Source: Actinoplanes couchii (GTDB lineage Bacteria > Actinomycetota > Actinomycetes > Mycobacteriales > Micromonosporaceae). Taken from it: DNA of 64,000 bases. The stretch covers positions 186,001-250,000 of the forward strand of contig NZ_BOMG01000064.1 of assembly GCF_016862075.1 (NCBI RefSeq), in the 5' to 3' direction. The translations under genes were made by a program, and so were the position numbers. Under the pieces are notes generated by a model that had not been told where the DNA came from, made no database searches, and worked only from the letters and a program-made list of their open reading frames with translations. Below, piece by piece: positions 1-8,201 of this stretch; within the stretch, counting starts at the first letter, position 1; each line of letters begins with the position of its first letter.

Positions 1-95
1 TCGGGAGCGGAGCCGACGGTGCCCGAGAAGGAGCAGGCGGACAGGGCGACCATCAGGGCGGGGGCGACCAGCAGCAGGCGGTAACGGGCAGACAT
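1..95 (-). CDS. Lipoprotein, N-terminal part only (cut by window edge)
   Basis: The reading frame starts at an ATG whose first base is 95 and runs off the left edge, so only about 31 residues are visible. They form a lipoprotein signal peptide: a short basic start (MSARYR), a hydrophobic core and a lipobox LSAC followed by SFSG. The mature part is outside the window, so no function can be assigned. A membrane-anchored extracytoplasmic protein is the only supportable call. Confidence 0.6.
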   Translation of the reverse strand, partial: MSARYRLLLVAPALMVALSACSFSGTVGSAP

Positions 96-282
96 GTGAA
101 GTCCTCAGGAATCGTCGTGGTGTTCGCCGGCGGCCCGTTGGCCGTCCCGGCGTCGAGGACAATCCTGGCGGGACCACTCATCGACCGATATCCCGGAAAT
201 GCGCCACGCTCCACTGTGCACGCGAACAGCGCCCCGCGGACCGGGGTCCGCGAGGCGCTGTTCGATGTCTCGGGTCAGGCGG

Positions 283-723
283 TCACTTGATCTCGCGGGT
301 CAGCTTCGACGCCCACGGGCACCAGAAGTAGCCCGGCAGAAACGCGCCGCCCGCCTCGTCCAAGTGGTCTTCGAGGTACTGGATGGACGAGTCGCAGACC
401 TCGATCGCCACCTCGAAGAACTGGATCGTGTCCGGGTCGTACTGGAAGCCCCACCGCGGGTTGTAGTCAGCGGGACGCTTGATGAACCGGCCCATCACGT
501 GAGTTCTGCGCTGCTCCTCACCGGACAGGATCCGCCGGGCCTCGGCGATCCGGTCCGGGTTGGTGAGTTTGATGACGAACGTATCCCTCTGCTGCTGATC
601 GGTGAACTCGAACAGCGCCGATTCCTCGGCCTGGGCCGCGACGGGCACGGCCAGCATCCCACCGGCGACAGCCAGCGCGGCAGCCGTGACGACACGGCCG
701 ATCCGGGAACGCAAGGTCTGCAT
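283..723 (-). CDS. Secreted BP74 N-terminal-domain-like protein
   Basis: A secreted protein of 146 residues. Residues 1-33 are a signal peptide (basic start, Ala/Val-rich core, AQA cleavage site). The mature part resembles the BP74 N-terminal domain first named in a Dictyostelium calmodulin-binding protein: FEFTD near the start, DTFVIKLTNP, ARRILSGEE, HVMGRFIK, NPRWGFQYDPDTIQFFEVAIEVCD and a final FWCPWASKLTREI (quoted in pieces). Two Cys near the C-terminus may form a disulfide. The start at 723 was chosen over 747 because it gives a normal signal peptide. The bacterial role of this family is unknown. It appears to be a single-gene transcript. Confidence 0.6.
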   Translation of the reverse strand: MQTLRSRIGRVVTAAALAVAGGMLAVPVAAQAEESALFEFTDQQQRDTFVIKLTNPDRIAEARRILSGEEQRRTHVMGRFIKRPADYNPRWGFQYDPDTIQFFEVAIEVCDSSIQYLEDHLDEAGGAFLPGYFWCPWASKLTREIK

Positions 724-834
724 GTCACTACCCCTAAAGTTGCGCACAGACCCGCCAACTGATCATGGCGGGCTGCTTCGCAAGTTAGGTGCAAACCCCG
801 TGACCTGGGCCGATATGCCCGATCAACCCCTCGA

Positions 835-1401
835 TCAGGCGGTGATCGCGGTACGGCGCAGGCGCGCTGTGGAGATCAGGTAGAGGATCGCGCCGCCGAC
901 CGCGTAGCCGGCCACTCCGGTGAGGGAGAGCTCGGGCTGGGTGGCCTGGTTGACGAAGGTCAGGCCGACCAGGGCGGAACCCGCGCCGCTGATGATCATC
1001 GACCACTGGCCGGGGAGGCCGCGGCGCAGCCGGTTGACCGCCAGGGCCAGCTGGATCACGCCGGTGAGAATCGCCCAGGCGGCGTAGACCCGCAGTACCG
1101 GAGCCGGGCCGTCGAGGGCGGCCACCAGCACCGCGACGGCGGTGACCGTGCTGATCGCGGCGTTGATCCACTGGGTTCGGGCGTTGCCCGGCCGGCCCGA
1201 CGCCTGCTGAGCCCGGGCGTCGACCACCGAGGCGGCGACGTCGATCACCGGATAGAGGACGAGCAGGGCGGTGGCGAAGGCCGGCACGGCGGATCCGGCG
1301 GTCAGGGTGCCGGCCTGGGCCAAGGCGACGAAGAGCAGAACCGCCCAGGTCAGGGCGGTGATCGCACGGATCAGGTAGAGCCGGGTGAGGGTGGCCGACA
1401 T
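835..1401 (-). CDS. DUF308/HdeD-like small integral membrane protein
   Basis: A 188-residue protein with about six hydrophobic segments and no catalytic motif. Visible segments include ITALTWAVLLFVALAQAG, AVPAFATALLVLYPVIDVAA, ISTVTAVAVLVAAL, AAWAILTGVIQLALAVNRL, MIISGAGSALVGLTF and VAGYAVGGAILYLI. The pattern resembles DUF308 proteins such as HdeD, but the match is only by topology. It is divergent from the histidine kinase at 1485 and shares an 83-bp intergenic region containing a palindrome, so the two-component system may control it (inference). Confidence 0.6.
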   Translation of the reverse strand: MSATLTRLYLIRAITALTWAVLLFVALAQAGTLTAGSAVPAFATALLVLYPVIDVAASVVDARAQQASGRPGNARTQWINAAISTVTAVAVLVAALDGPAPVLRVYAAWAILTGVIQLALAVNRLRRGLPGQWSMIISGAGSALVGLTFVNQATQPELSLTGVAGYAVGGAILYLISTARLRRTAITA

Positions 1402-1474
1402 GGGGTTTCCTTCCGGGGCTGAGGTGGGGCGAGTGCTCCCGGTGAGGAAGTCTGCGGGCGGCGGGGCGGGGCCG

Positions 1475-1494
1475 CGTACTTCGGATGAAGTACG
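1475..1494. promoter_or_regulatory. 8-bp inverted repeat in a divergent promoter
   Basis: Arms CGTACTTC and GAAGTACG are separated by GGAT. The repeat lies between the divergent membrane-protein gene and the histidine kinase. It overlaps the first possible ATG of the kinase (1485), which argues that the kinase start is further downstream or that the site is an autoregulatory operator. Confidence 0.4.
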
Positions 1495-2675
1495 TGTGGA
1501 GAGAGTTGGGCAAGCAGAATCTGGTCATGGTCATCGCCCCCATGTGGATCCGCCGTCCGGAGATGCTGCACCGGTTGGCGTACGCGGCAGCCGCTCTGTC
1601 CTTCGCCGGTCAGATCGTGGCGTCGGTGGTGCGCGGAGCCGGGTGGCCGACGTTCCTGGCCGTGCTGCTGGCCGGTGCCGGGGTGGTGCTGTCCCGGTGG
1701 CACCCGTGGGCCGGGCTGGCGGTGACGAGCGCGGCGACGTTCGCGGTGACCGAGGTCGGCGCGGATCCGCTGTCGGTGTGGATGATGGCGGTGTTCGTGC
1801 TGTTCTCGGTCACGTTCCGGGGTGAACCGCCGCTGGCCGCGACCGCCCTGGTGGCGGTGTTCTTCCTGGGCGCGTTCATGACGGTCGGCGGTTTCCGGGG
1901 TGGCGCGGTCGCCGGTACCGCCGCATTGTTCTCCGCGGTGGCCGGCGGGGCGACCGGGGCGGCGCTGCGGATCCACCGGGACCAGTGGTGGATGCTGGAG
2001 GACCGGGCGGTGCGGGCGATCGCCACCCGGGAGATCGAGGCCGACCGGCGGGTCGCCGAGGAGCGGCTGCGGATCGCCCGGGACCTGCACGACGTGGTCG
2101 GCCATCAGATCGCGTTGCTGAGCATGAACCTCGGGGTTGCCGAGATCGGGTTGCCGGCCGGCGCCGACCGGTCCCGGGAGGCCCTGGTCACGGCCCGGTC
2201 GCATGCCCGGACGGTGATCGTGGAGACCCAGCGGATCCTGGCGCTGCTGCGCCGGGGCGACGAGCCGTCCGGTGACGAGGCACTGCGGCCGACCCCGTCG
2301 ATCGACGGTCTCGGTGCTCTGATCGCCTCGTTCGAGAGGGCCGGGCTGACCGTCGATCCGGAGATCGAGGTCCCGGCCGGGCTGGTCGAGCCGGCGGTCG
2401 GGGTGACGGTGTTCCGGGTGGTGCAGGAGGCGCTCACCAACGCCTACCGGCACGGCGAGGGACCGGCGACAGTGGCGGTACGGGAGCGGGACGAGAGGAT
2501 CAGTGTGACGGTGGAGAACCGGGTCGGGCCGGGTGCCGGGCCGGGCGGCGGGCTGGGGCTGGTGGGGATGCGGGAGCGGGTCGAGTCGTCGAACGGGCGT
2601 CTGACGATCGACCGGGACGGCGGCCGGTTCCTGGTCCGGGCCGAGTTCGACCCGGCCGGTGCGGTGATCCGGTGA
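1485..2675 (+). CDS. NarL/DesK-type sensor histidine kinase
   Basis: A membrane sensor kinase of up to 396 residues. The N-terminal half has several hydrophobic segments (AYAAAALSFAGQIVASVV, FLAVLLAGAGVVLSRW, SVWMMAVFVLFSV, ALVAVFFLGAFMTVGGF). Next comes an HisKA_3 dimerisation helix with phospho-acceptor His in ARDLHDVVGHQIALLSMNL, then a HATPase domain with ALTNAYRHGEG and the G-rich GGGLGLVGMRERV. Its stop overlaps the GTG of the LuxR-type regulator by 4 nt, so the two form a translationally coupled pair. The start is uncertain: ATGs at 1485, 1527 and 1542 all keep the domains, and the first one lies inside a palindrome. The signal sensed is unknown. Confidence 0.85.
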   Translation: MKYVWRELGKQNLVMVIAPMWIRRPEMLHRLAYAAAALSFAGQIVASVVRGAGWPTFLAVLLAGAGVVLSRWHPWAGLAVTSAATFAVTEVGADPLSVWMMAVFVLFSVTFRGEPPLAATALVAVFFLGAFMTVGGFRGGAVAGTAALFSAVAGGATGAALRIHRDQWWMLEDRAVRAIATREIEADRRVAEERLRIARDLHDVVGHQIALLSMNLGVAEIGLPAGADRSREALVTARSHARTVIVETQRILALLRRGDEPSGDEALRPTPSIDGLGALIASFERAGLTVDPEIEVPAGLVEPAVGVTVFRVVQEALTNAYRHGEGPATVAVRERDERISVTVENRVGPGAGPGGGLGLVGMRERVESSNGRLTIDRDGGRFLVRAEFDPAGAVIR

Positions 2676-3325
2676 CCCGGGTGCTGATCGTCGACGACCA
2701 GGACGACATCCGGGCCGGGATCCGGGCGATGCTGCTGCTCGACCCGGCCCTGGAGGTGGTCGGCGACCTGTCCGACGGGCTGCAGGCGGTGCCGTTCCTA
2801 CGGGAGCATCAGGTCGACCTGGTCCTGATGGACATCCGGATGCCCGGCATCGACGGGGTGGAGGCGACCCGCCGGATCCGCGCCGAGCACCCGCCCGCCC
2901 TGGTCCGGATCATCGTGCTGACCACGTTCGACCAGGACGACATCGTGCTGGCGGCGCTGCGGGCGGGCGCCAACGGGTTCCTCAGCAAGACGGTCAGCCC
3001 GGCCGAGCTGGTCGCCGGGATCACCGAGGTGGTCGCCGGCGGTGGCGCGCTGTCGGCGAACGCGTCGGCCGCGCTGATCGGGCACATGGCCGACAGCCGG
3101 ACGCCGGTGGTCGACCGGGAGCTGCTGCGCCGTTTCGACGTCCTGACACCCCGGGAGCGGGAGATGGTGGTGCTGGTGGCGCGCGGGTTCAGCAACGAGG
3201 AGATCGCGGCCCAGATGTTCGTGTCGCCGCTGACCGTGAAGACCCATGTCGTCCGGGCGATGACCAAGGTCGGCGCCCGGGACCGCGCCCAACTGGTCTC
3301 GTTCAGCTTCCGGGCAGGTCTCTGA
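2672..3325 (+). CDS. NarL/FixJ-family response regulator
   Basis: A 217-residue response regulator. The receiver domain (about residues 1-120) has the acidic pair DDQDD, phospho-acceptor Asp in LVLMDIRMPGIDG, Thr in VLTTFDQDD and Lys in FLSKTVSP. The C-terminal LuxR-type HTH (about 150-212) shows LTPREREMVVLVARGFSNEEIA and VKTHVVRAMTKVG. The GTG start overlaps the kinase stop. It probably binds DNA after phosphorylation by that kinase, and the palindrome at 1475-1494 is a candidate target (inference). Confidence 0.9.
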   Translation: MTRVLIVDDQDDIRAGIRAMLLLDPALEVVGDLSDGLQAVPFLREHQVDLVLMDIRMPGIDGVEATRRIRAEHPPALVRIIVLTTFDQDDIVLAALRAGANGFLSKTVSPAELVAGITEVVAGGGALSANASAALIGHMADSRTPVVDRELLRRFDVLTPREREMVVLVARGFSNEEIAAQMFVSPLTVKTHVVRAMTKVGARDRAQLVSFSFRAGL

Positions 3326-3352
3326 CCTGGTATTCCTCAGGTCACCCGCCAG

Positions 3353-3386
3353 GCTACCGATCAGCCTCTTGCGCCGGATCGGTAGC
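3353..3386. terminator. Hairpin after the response regulator
   Basis: Perfect 10-bp arms GCTACCGATC and GATCGGTAGC flank a 14-nt loop. The hairpin is 28 nt after the regulator stop and 27 nt before the PAS-protein start, with no T-run. It could terminate the two-component operon or shape the 5' leader of the PAS gene. Confidence 0.4.
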
Positions 3387-3412
3387 ACAAAACGCAGCGG
3401 GAGGACACGGAC

Positions 3413-5308
3413 TTGTCGGATCAGACGGCCACCACGGGTATCACCACGGATGAGCTTCTGGCCGAGCTCAGGAGCCAGGTCGAGGCGTACGAGCAAGGGT
3501 CGGCCACGGCCGAGTACAGCCCGGACGGCCGGCTGGTGCGGGCGAACGACGCCTACGCCACGTTGGTGGGCGCCGACCCGGCCGGGATCGTGGGCACCGA
3601 ACACCGCTCGTTCGTCGCACCGGAGACGGCCGGTTCGGCGGAGTACACCACGCTGTGGGAGCAGCTGCGGTCCGGCAGCGACACCGCCGAGTTCCGGCTG
3701 CTGTGGCAGATCCGCGACCGGTGGATCCGCTCCAGCTGGGTGCCGGTGAAGAACAGTGCCGGCCAGATCGTCAAAGTGATCGAGCAGGCCCTGGACGTCA
3801 CCGAGGGCAAGCGGGCCGCGGCGGACGCGGCCGGCAAGATCCAGGCGATCTCCCGGTCCCAGGCGGTCATCGAGTTCGACCTGGACGGCAACATCCTGGA
3901 CGCCAACGACAACTTCCTGAACACCGTCGGTTACACCCGCGACCAGGTCGTCGGCAGGCACCACCGGATGTTCGTCACCGAGGAGGACGCGCAGTCCTCG
4001 GCGTACCAGAAGTTCTGGCAGCGTCTCGGCGCCGGCGAGTTCGTCGCCGGGGAGTTCCGGCGGATCGGCCAGAGCGGCCTGGAGGTGTGGCTGCAGGCCG
4101 TCTACAACCCGATCCTGGGTGTCGACGGCAAGCCGTGGAAGGTCGTCAAGTTCGCGGTCGACGTCACCGCCGCGAAGCTCGCCAACGCCGAGTTCGAGGG
4201 CAAGGTCGCCGCGATCAACCGCTCGCAGGCGGTGATCGAGTTCGACCTGGACGGCTTCGTCCTGAGCGCGAACGCGAACTTCCTGGCCGCGGTCGGGTAC
4301 CGCGCCGACGAGGTGATCGGCAAACACCACCGGATGTTCGTGTCCAAGGAGCAGGCGAACTCCGCCGAGTACGCCGAGTTCTGGCAGCACCTGCGCAACG
4401 GCGAGTTCGTCTCCGGCGAGTTCCACCGCTACGGCCGCGGCGGTAAGGACATCTGGCTGCAGGCCACCTACAACCCGATCTTCGGGCTGGACGGCAAGCC
4501 GTGGAAGGTGGTCAAGTTCGCCAGCGACGTGACCGAGGCCAAGACCCGCAACGCCGACTTCGAGGGCAAGGTCCGGGCGATCCGTCGCTCGCAGGCGGTG
4601 ATCGAATTCGACCTGCAGGGCATCGTTCTGGACGCCAACGATTCGTTTCTCGACCTGATGGGCTACCGCCTGGACGAGATCCAGGGCAAGCACCACCGGA
4701 TGTTCGTCGCCCCCGAGGAGGCGGCCCTGCCGGAGTACCAGGCGTTCTGGGAGAAGCTGGGCCGTGGGGACTTCCACTCCGCGGAGTACCGGCGGATCAC
4801 CAAAGACGGTCGTGAAGTGTTTATAAGAGCCACGTACAACCCGATCATGGACGCCGACGGCAAGCCGGTGAAGGTGGTCAAGTTCGCCAACGACACGACG
4901 GCCGAGAAACTGCGCAACGTCGAGTACGCCGGACGCCTGGACGCCATCGACAGGTCGCAGGCGGTCATCGAGTTCGACCTGGACGGCCGCATCCTGACCG
5001 CGAACCAGAACTTCCTGGACACGGTCGGCTACACCCTCGAGGAGATCGTCGGCCGGCACCACAGCATGTTCTGCACCGAGGAGTACGCCGCCTCCGAGGA
5101 GTACCGGAACTTCTGGGCCCGCCTGCGCAACGGCGAGTTCCGCTCCGGCCGCTTCCACCGGCACGGCAAGAACGGCCGCGACGTCTGGATCCAGTCCAGC
5201 TACAACCCGATCCTGGACCTGTCCGGCCGCCCGGTGAAGGTCATCAAGTACGCCTACGACGTCACCGAGCAGGTACGCCTGGAACAGAAACTGAGCGTCC
5301 CGGCCTGA
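3413..5308 (+). CDS. Soluble protein made of five tandem PAS domains, no output domain
   Basis: A 631-residue cytoplasmic protein with no signal peptide or membrane segment. It is five PAS modules in a row, each about 122 residues. The first (about 25-145) is divergent. Modules 2-5 are near copies, each opening with SQAVIEFDL, followed by GYxxDE..GKHHRMF, EYxxFW..L..GEF, a YNPI strand, and ending VKFA.DVT (PAC). The DNA period is 366 bp. No kinase, GGDEF, MCP or DNA-binding domain follows the last PAC. The start is TTG with GGGAGG 8 nt upstream. It is probably a sensory or scaffold protein that signals through partners. Similar PAS modules precede chemotaxis-type signalling domains in other proteins, but ligand and partner are unknown. 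Confidence 0.8.
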   Translation: MSDQTATTGITTDELLAELRSQVEAYEQGSATAEYSPDGRLVRANDAYATLVGADPAGIVGTEHRSFVAPETAGSAEYTTLWEQLRSGSDTAEFRLLWQIRDRWIRSSWVPVKNSAGQIVKVIEQALDVTEGKRAAADAAGKIQAISRSQAVIEFDLDGNILDANDNFLNTVGYTRDQVVGRHHRMFVTEEDAQSSAYQKFWQRLGAGEFVAGEFRRIGQSGLEVWLQAVYNPILGVDGKPWKVVKFAVDVTAAKLANAEFEGKVAAINRSQAVIEFDLDGFVLSANANFLAAVGYRADEVIGKHHRMFVSKEQANSAEYAEFWQHLRNGEFVSGEFHRYGRGGKDIWLQATYNPIFGLDGKPWKVVKFASDVTEAKTRNADFEGKVRAIRRSQAVIEFDLQGIVLDANDSFLDLMGYRLDEIQGKHHRMFVAPEEAALPEYQAFWEKLGRGDFHSAEYRRITKDGREVFIRATYNPIMDADGKPVKVVKFANDTTAEKLRNVEYAGRLDAIDRSQAVIEFDLDGRILTANQNFLDTVGYTLEEIVGRHHSMFCTEEYAASEEYRNFWARLRNGEFRSGRFHRHGKNGRDVWIQSSYNPILDLSGRPVKVIKYAYDVTEQVRLEQKLSVPA

Positions 5309-5321
5309 CGCACCACCGATG

Positions 5322-5355
5322 ACGGGTAGCGGTCCCACACCGGACCACTACCCGT
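5322..5355. terminator. Hairpin terminator after the PAS protein
   Basis: Arms ACGGGTAGCGGTCC and GGACCACTACCCGT pair over 14 bp with one mismatch and a 6-nt loop. The hairpin begins 13 nt after the stop of the PAS gene. It also closes the decayed genes arriving on the opposite strand, so it may be bidirectional. Confidence 0.55.
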
Positions 5356-5632
5356 TCTCGTCGTCTGCCGAGGCGTGGCGGTGTCCATGACGATCGCTTC
5401 CCGGTCGGCGACGTCCGGGTTGCGCAGCGTCGTCGGCGGCGCGTAGGTGGCCTCCGGAATGTCCAGGACCAGCTGGAACCCGTACCAGGCCGGCATCGCG
5501 GTACGTGCCCAGGGGCAGCGGGTCCGGGTACGGCACCTCCGGTGCGTAGAAGAACTCGTCACTGGACCCGACCCGGGCCACCCCGATCGCCGGGTGGATC
5601 ACCGCCTGCACGATCGTGTCGTCGGGTGCGGG
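5340..5632 (-). pseudogene. Remnant of a LodA/GoxA-like (CTQ-dependent oxidase) gene
   Basis: Two pieces in different frames resemble LodA-type L-amino-acid oxidases. The N-terminal piece contains VQAVIHPAIGVARVGSSDEF and FYAPEVPYPDPLPLG, a hallmark start of the family. A second piece in another frame contains AWYGFQLVLDIPEATYAPP and LRNPDVADREAIVMD. The remainder of the roughly 600-700-residue enzyme is absent and the pieces end near the PAS-gene terminator. The first piece is in frame with the upstream catalase-like remnant, so a natural fusion or a deletion junction is possible. It is non-functional as it stands. Confidence 0.55.
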
Positions 5633-6471
5633 TTCCGGCAGCACCGCCGGGCGCGGCCGGGCCGGGTCGTCGACCGGCTGGCCGTTGGCGAGGTGGCGCA
5701 GTTCGGCACCGGCCGCGTAGACCACCTGCCTGGCCCGGGCCAGCGACGACTCCTCGCACGGCCGGTTCGCGGGCGGCACCCGGCCGATGTTGAAGGCGAG
5801 CGCCTGCCCGTACTCGGCCTGACCGCGGGCGCTCACGTCCTGACGGGCCAGAACGAGATCGGCGATCGGGACGTACGGGCTGACGTCCTCGGGCCAGAGC
5901 ACTGTCGCCTTGTCCAGCGGCATCCGGTCCGGATCGGTGCGTACCTGCACCGACAGGGTGAACCGGTATTCGTCGCGGGCCAGGCGGGTGGCCAGGTCGT
6001 GCAGCACCTCCTTGGCGACCGGGTGGGTGGCGAGGTATCCGGGATAGTCGTGGCGGATCACCCCGGCCTCGGTGAACGTGGCCATCTCGGTGGCGTCGTC
6101 GACGAAGAAGCGCGGGCCGTTCTGCAGGATCAGATCCGCGGTTCCGGAACCGGGCACGCCGAACAGCTTGATCCCGATGCCGAGGGTGCTGCCCAGGTCC
6201 GGGTCGGTGGGGCGGCGGCGCTGGAGAACCGTACCCAGGCGGTCAGGTCTTCAGGTTCGAAGATCCCCGCCCGCCATCGCCGCGGCCGGTCCGGGCGCGG
6301 GACCAGCCGGCCGTGCGCCGCACCGTGCAGTTTGCGGAAGACGGCCCGCTCAGCGGGCGGCGGGCCGGTACGCGTACGGGCGCCCTGCACCGCGCCGACG
6401 AACAATTCCTCGAGCTGCCTCACCGGTTCTTCGACCACGGCCACAGCATCCCGAACCACAGCAGACAGCAC
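5633..6471 (-). pseudogene. Frameshifted catalase-family gene
   Basis: The N-terminal part (RKLHGAAHGRLVPRP, FEPEDLTAWVRFSS) lies in one frame and the body (GIKLFGVPGSGTADLILQNG, FFVDDATEMATFTEAG, RFTLSVQVRTDP, SPYVPIADLVLARQD, EYGQALAFNIGRVPP) in another. The switch falls around 6210-6225, where a single-base change restores a readable junction. The pattern matches haem catalase-like proteins, with the HG motif probably holding the distal His. The body then runs directly into a LodA-like start. A sequencing error could explain the one-base shift, but the truncated neighbour suggests real decay. Confidence 0.55.
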
Positions 6472-6528
6472 GCCACTTCAGCCGGATGTAGCCGGAACGG
6501 GGGAAGTGGTCCACCGTAGAGTCAGCCG

Positions 6529-7005
6529 GTGATCGAGATCGAATATCGCCGCACGGGGCCGTACGTGGTCCATGGCCGGGAGAACGACGAGGGTGTGGAC
6601 CTCGCCCTGGTCAGCCGCGCCGATCTGTGCTGGTACTACTTCTGGTCCGACCTCTCGTTCACGATCGGCGGCATCGACCTGTCCCCGCCGTGGTCATGGA
6701 CGCCTGTCTTCGACCTTCTGTGGTCGATGAAGGGTGTGCTGGAGCATCTGGAGGGGGGTGAGAACTCCACGATCGGCTTCACCGAGAATGCCGAGTTGAT
6801 CACGTTCACCTTGGACGGCGGGGCGGTGCGGGTCTCGTGCACCTACACGGAGGCCGAGGCCGTCTGCGAATTCGCTGACCTCACCCGCGCCTGGCTGGAC
6901 TTCCGGCAGGCGGTGCTGGCCCGGCTCGTCGGCGAATATCCGCGGCTCGCGGCCAACCCGGCTCTCGACGAACTAGCTGCTCGCGACTTCGACCCGCTGT
7001 CCTGA
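6529..7005 (+). CDS. Hypothetical protein, 158 aa
   Basis: A soluble acidic protein with no signal peptide and no motif that I recognise. It has many aromatic residues in the first half (DLCWYYFWSDLSF, PPWSWTPVFDLLW), then a beta-rich stretch and a C-terminal helix (LTRAWLDFRQAVLARLVGEYP). It resembles the many uncharacterised actinobacterial proteins that may be immunity or housekeeping factors, but no function can be assigned. The GTG start has no strong ribosome site. Its last 33 nt overlap the convergent oxidoreductase gene. Confidence 0.6.
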   Translation: MIEIEYRRTGPYVVHGRENDEGVDLALVSRADLCWYYFWSDLSFTIGGIDLSPPWSWTPVFDLLWSMKGVLEHLEGGENSTIGFTENAELITFTLDGGAVRVSCTYTEAEAVCEFADLTRAWLDFRQAVLARLVGEYPRLAANPALDELAARDFDPLS

Positions 7006-8055
7006 GGTCGCGGCCCGCGTCACCGCCGCGAGCAGGCGGGCGTTGTGGGCGGCGTGGCCGAATCCCGGGGCCGTGCGGGTTCCGGTGCGGAGGTCGGCGG
7101 CCAGTCTCGCGTACAGCTCGCCGACGTTGATCGCCGGTCCGGAAACCCCCTTCGCGACCGGGTCGTCGGGCGCCTCGAACACCGCACTCGACGTCAGGGT
7201 CAGGTCGCCGCCCTGGACGCCGAAGAGCGTACCGCCGGTGAGCGTCAGCCAGCCGTCGGTGCCACGCAGCTCGAACCGGAACGTCGCGTCGTCAGGCGCG
7301 ACCCCGCCCACCACGTCAACGGCGACGACCACCCCCGATGTCGTACGGGCCAGCACGTCGACGTGGTCCGGCACCTCCCGGTCGATCTGTTCGCCGGTGT
7401 CGGCCAGCAGCGGCCGGGGCCACAGCGTCTCGGCGCGCGCGTCGATCTCGGTCAGGTCGCCCAGCAGGGCCTCGACGATGTCGAGCGTGTGACCGGTGGT
7501 GATGGTCAGCAGGTTGGCGCCCGACTCGGCCTTCTCGAAGTACCCGTACGGCGAGGCGGTGACCGGCCCGAACCCCGCCGAGGTGGACACGACCCGCGCG
7601 TTGAGCGGACGCCCGATCGCCCCCTCGCCGATCAGCTGGGCGGCACGCCGGACCGAGGGGTTGAACCGCCCCTGCAGCCCGACCACGTTCGCCCCGGACC
7701 CGGCCGCGGACGCCAGGTCGAGGGTCTCGGCCAGGGACACGCCCAGCGGGGCTTCGCAGTAGACCGCCTTGCCCGCGGCCAGCGCGGCACGGACCAGGTC
7801 GCGGTGTGCCGGAACCCGGACGGCGATCGTGACGACGTCGACAAGATCACTGCGGATCATCGCGTACGGGTCATCGAACCAGTGCCCGGCCTCGAACGCG
7901 CCAGCGGCCTCCCGGGCACTGTCCTCGCGCCGGGTCGCCACCGCGGCCAGCGTCAGCGTGTCGAGTCCACGGATCGCCGGAATGTGCGACACCCCGGCCC
8001 AGCTCGCCCTGGTGTCGGCCCCGATGACTCCCACCCGGAGTCGGTTGTCAGACAT
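6973..8055 (-). CDS. Gfo/Idh/MocA-family protein with EAP in place of EKP (Gal80-like)
   Basis: A 360-residue protein with an N-terminal Rossmann fold (RVGVIGADTRASWAGVSHIPAI) and the C-terminal alpha/beta domain of the Gfo/Idh/MocA family. Where catalytic members carry EKP with a Lys for hydride-transfer chemistry, this one reads YCEAPLGVS, like the Gal80-type group, in which this position is often not Lys. It may therefore bind NAD(P) and a sugar without ordinary dehydrogenase activity, or be a reductase with altered chemistry. It is divergent from the XRE regulator at 8202, which probably controls it (inference). Confidence 0.8.
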   Translation of the reverse strand: MSDNRLRVGVIGADTRASWAGVSHIPAIRGLDTLTLAAVATRREDSAREAAGAFEAGHWFDDPYAMIRSDLVDVVTIAVRVPAHRDLVRAALAAGKAVYCEAPLGVSLAETLDLASAAGSGANVVGLQGRFNPSVRRAAQLIGEGAIGRPLNARVVSTSAGFGPVTASPYGYFEKAESGANLLTITTGHTLDIVEALLGDLTEIDARAETLWPRPLLADTGEQIDREVPDHVDVLARTTSGVVVAVDVVGGVAPDDATFRFELRGTDGWLTLTGGTLFGVQGGDLTLTSSAVFEAPDDPVAKGVSGPAINVGELYARLAADLRTGTRTAPGFGHAAHNARLLAAVTRAATSGQRVEVASS

Positions 8056-8145
8056 GGTGTTCCCTTTCGGTGATCGATGCAGCTCGTGAAGAACTCACGA
8101 GCACCATCAAAATCGGCCGACGGGTGTGCTCGCCAGGGCGAGTCG

Positions 8146-8170
8146 TGCCTGGTCACGACATGACCAGGCA
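8146..8170. promoter_or_regulatory. Perfect 10-bp inverted repeat, probable operator
   Basis: Arms TGCCTGGTCA and TGACCAGGCA are separated by 5 nt. The repeat sits in the 146-bp region between the divergent Gfo/Idh gene and the XRE regulator, 31 nt before the regulator ATG. It is the likely binding site of that regulator, controlling both genes. Confidence 0.6.
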
Positions 8171-8201
8171 GCGGCGGGGCGGCCTGCCTACGATGGGCGG
8201 C

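Noticed and set aside
3845..5200. Direct DNA repeats of 366 bp as a mobile or CRISPR-like array
   Set aside because: The repeats are in-frame coding modules of PAS domains with diverged sequence and no spacers. No CRISPR array was seen anywhere in the window.
2798..5338. 846-codon open frame on the minus strand
   Set aside because: It is antisense to the response regulator and five PAS modules. Its repeats (for example DDLHRLAV-like units) mirror the PAS period, and the plus-strand protein has clear domains.
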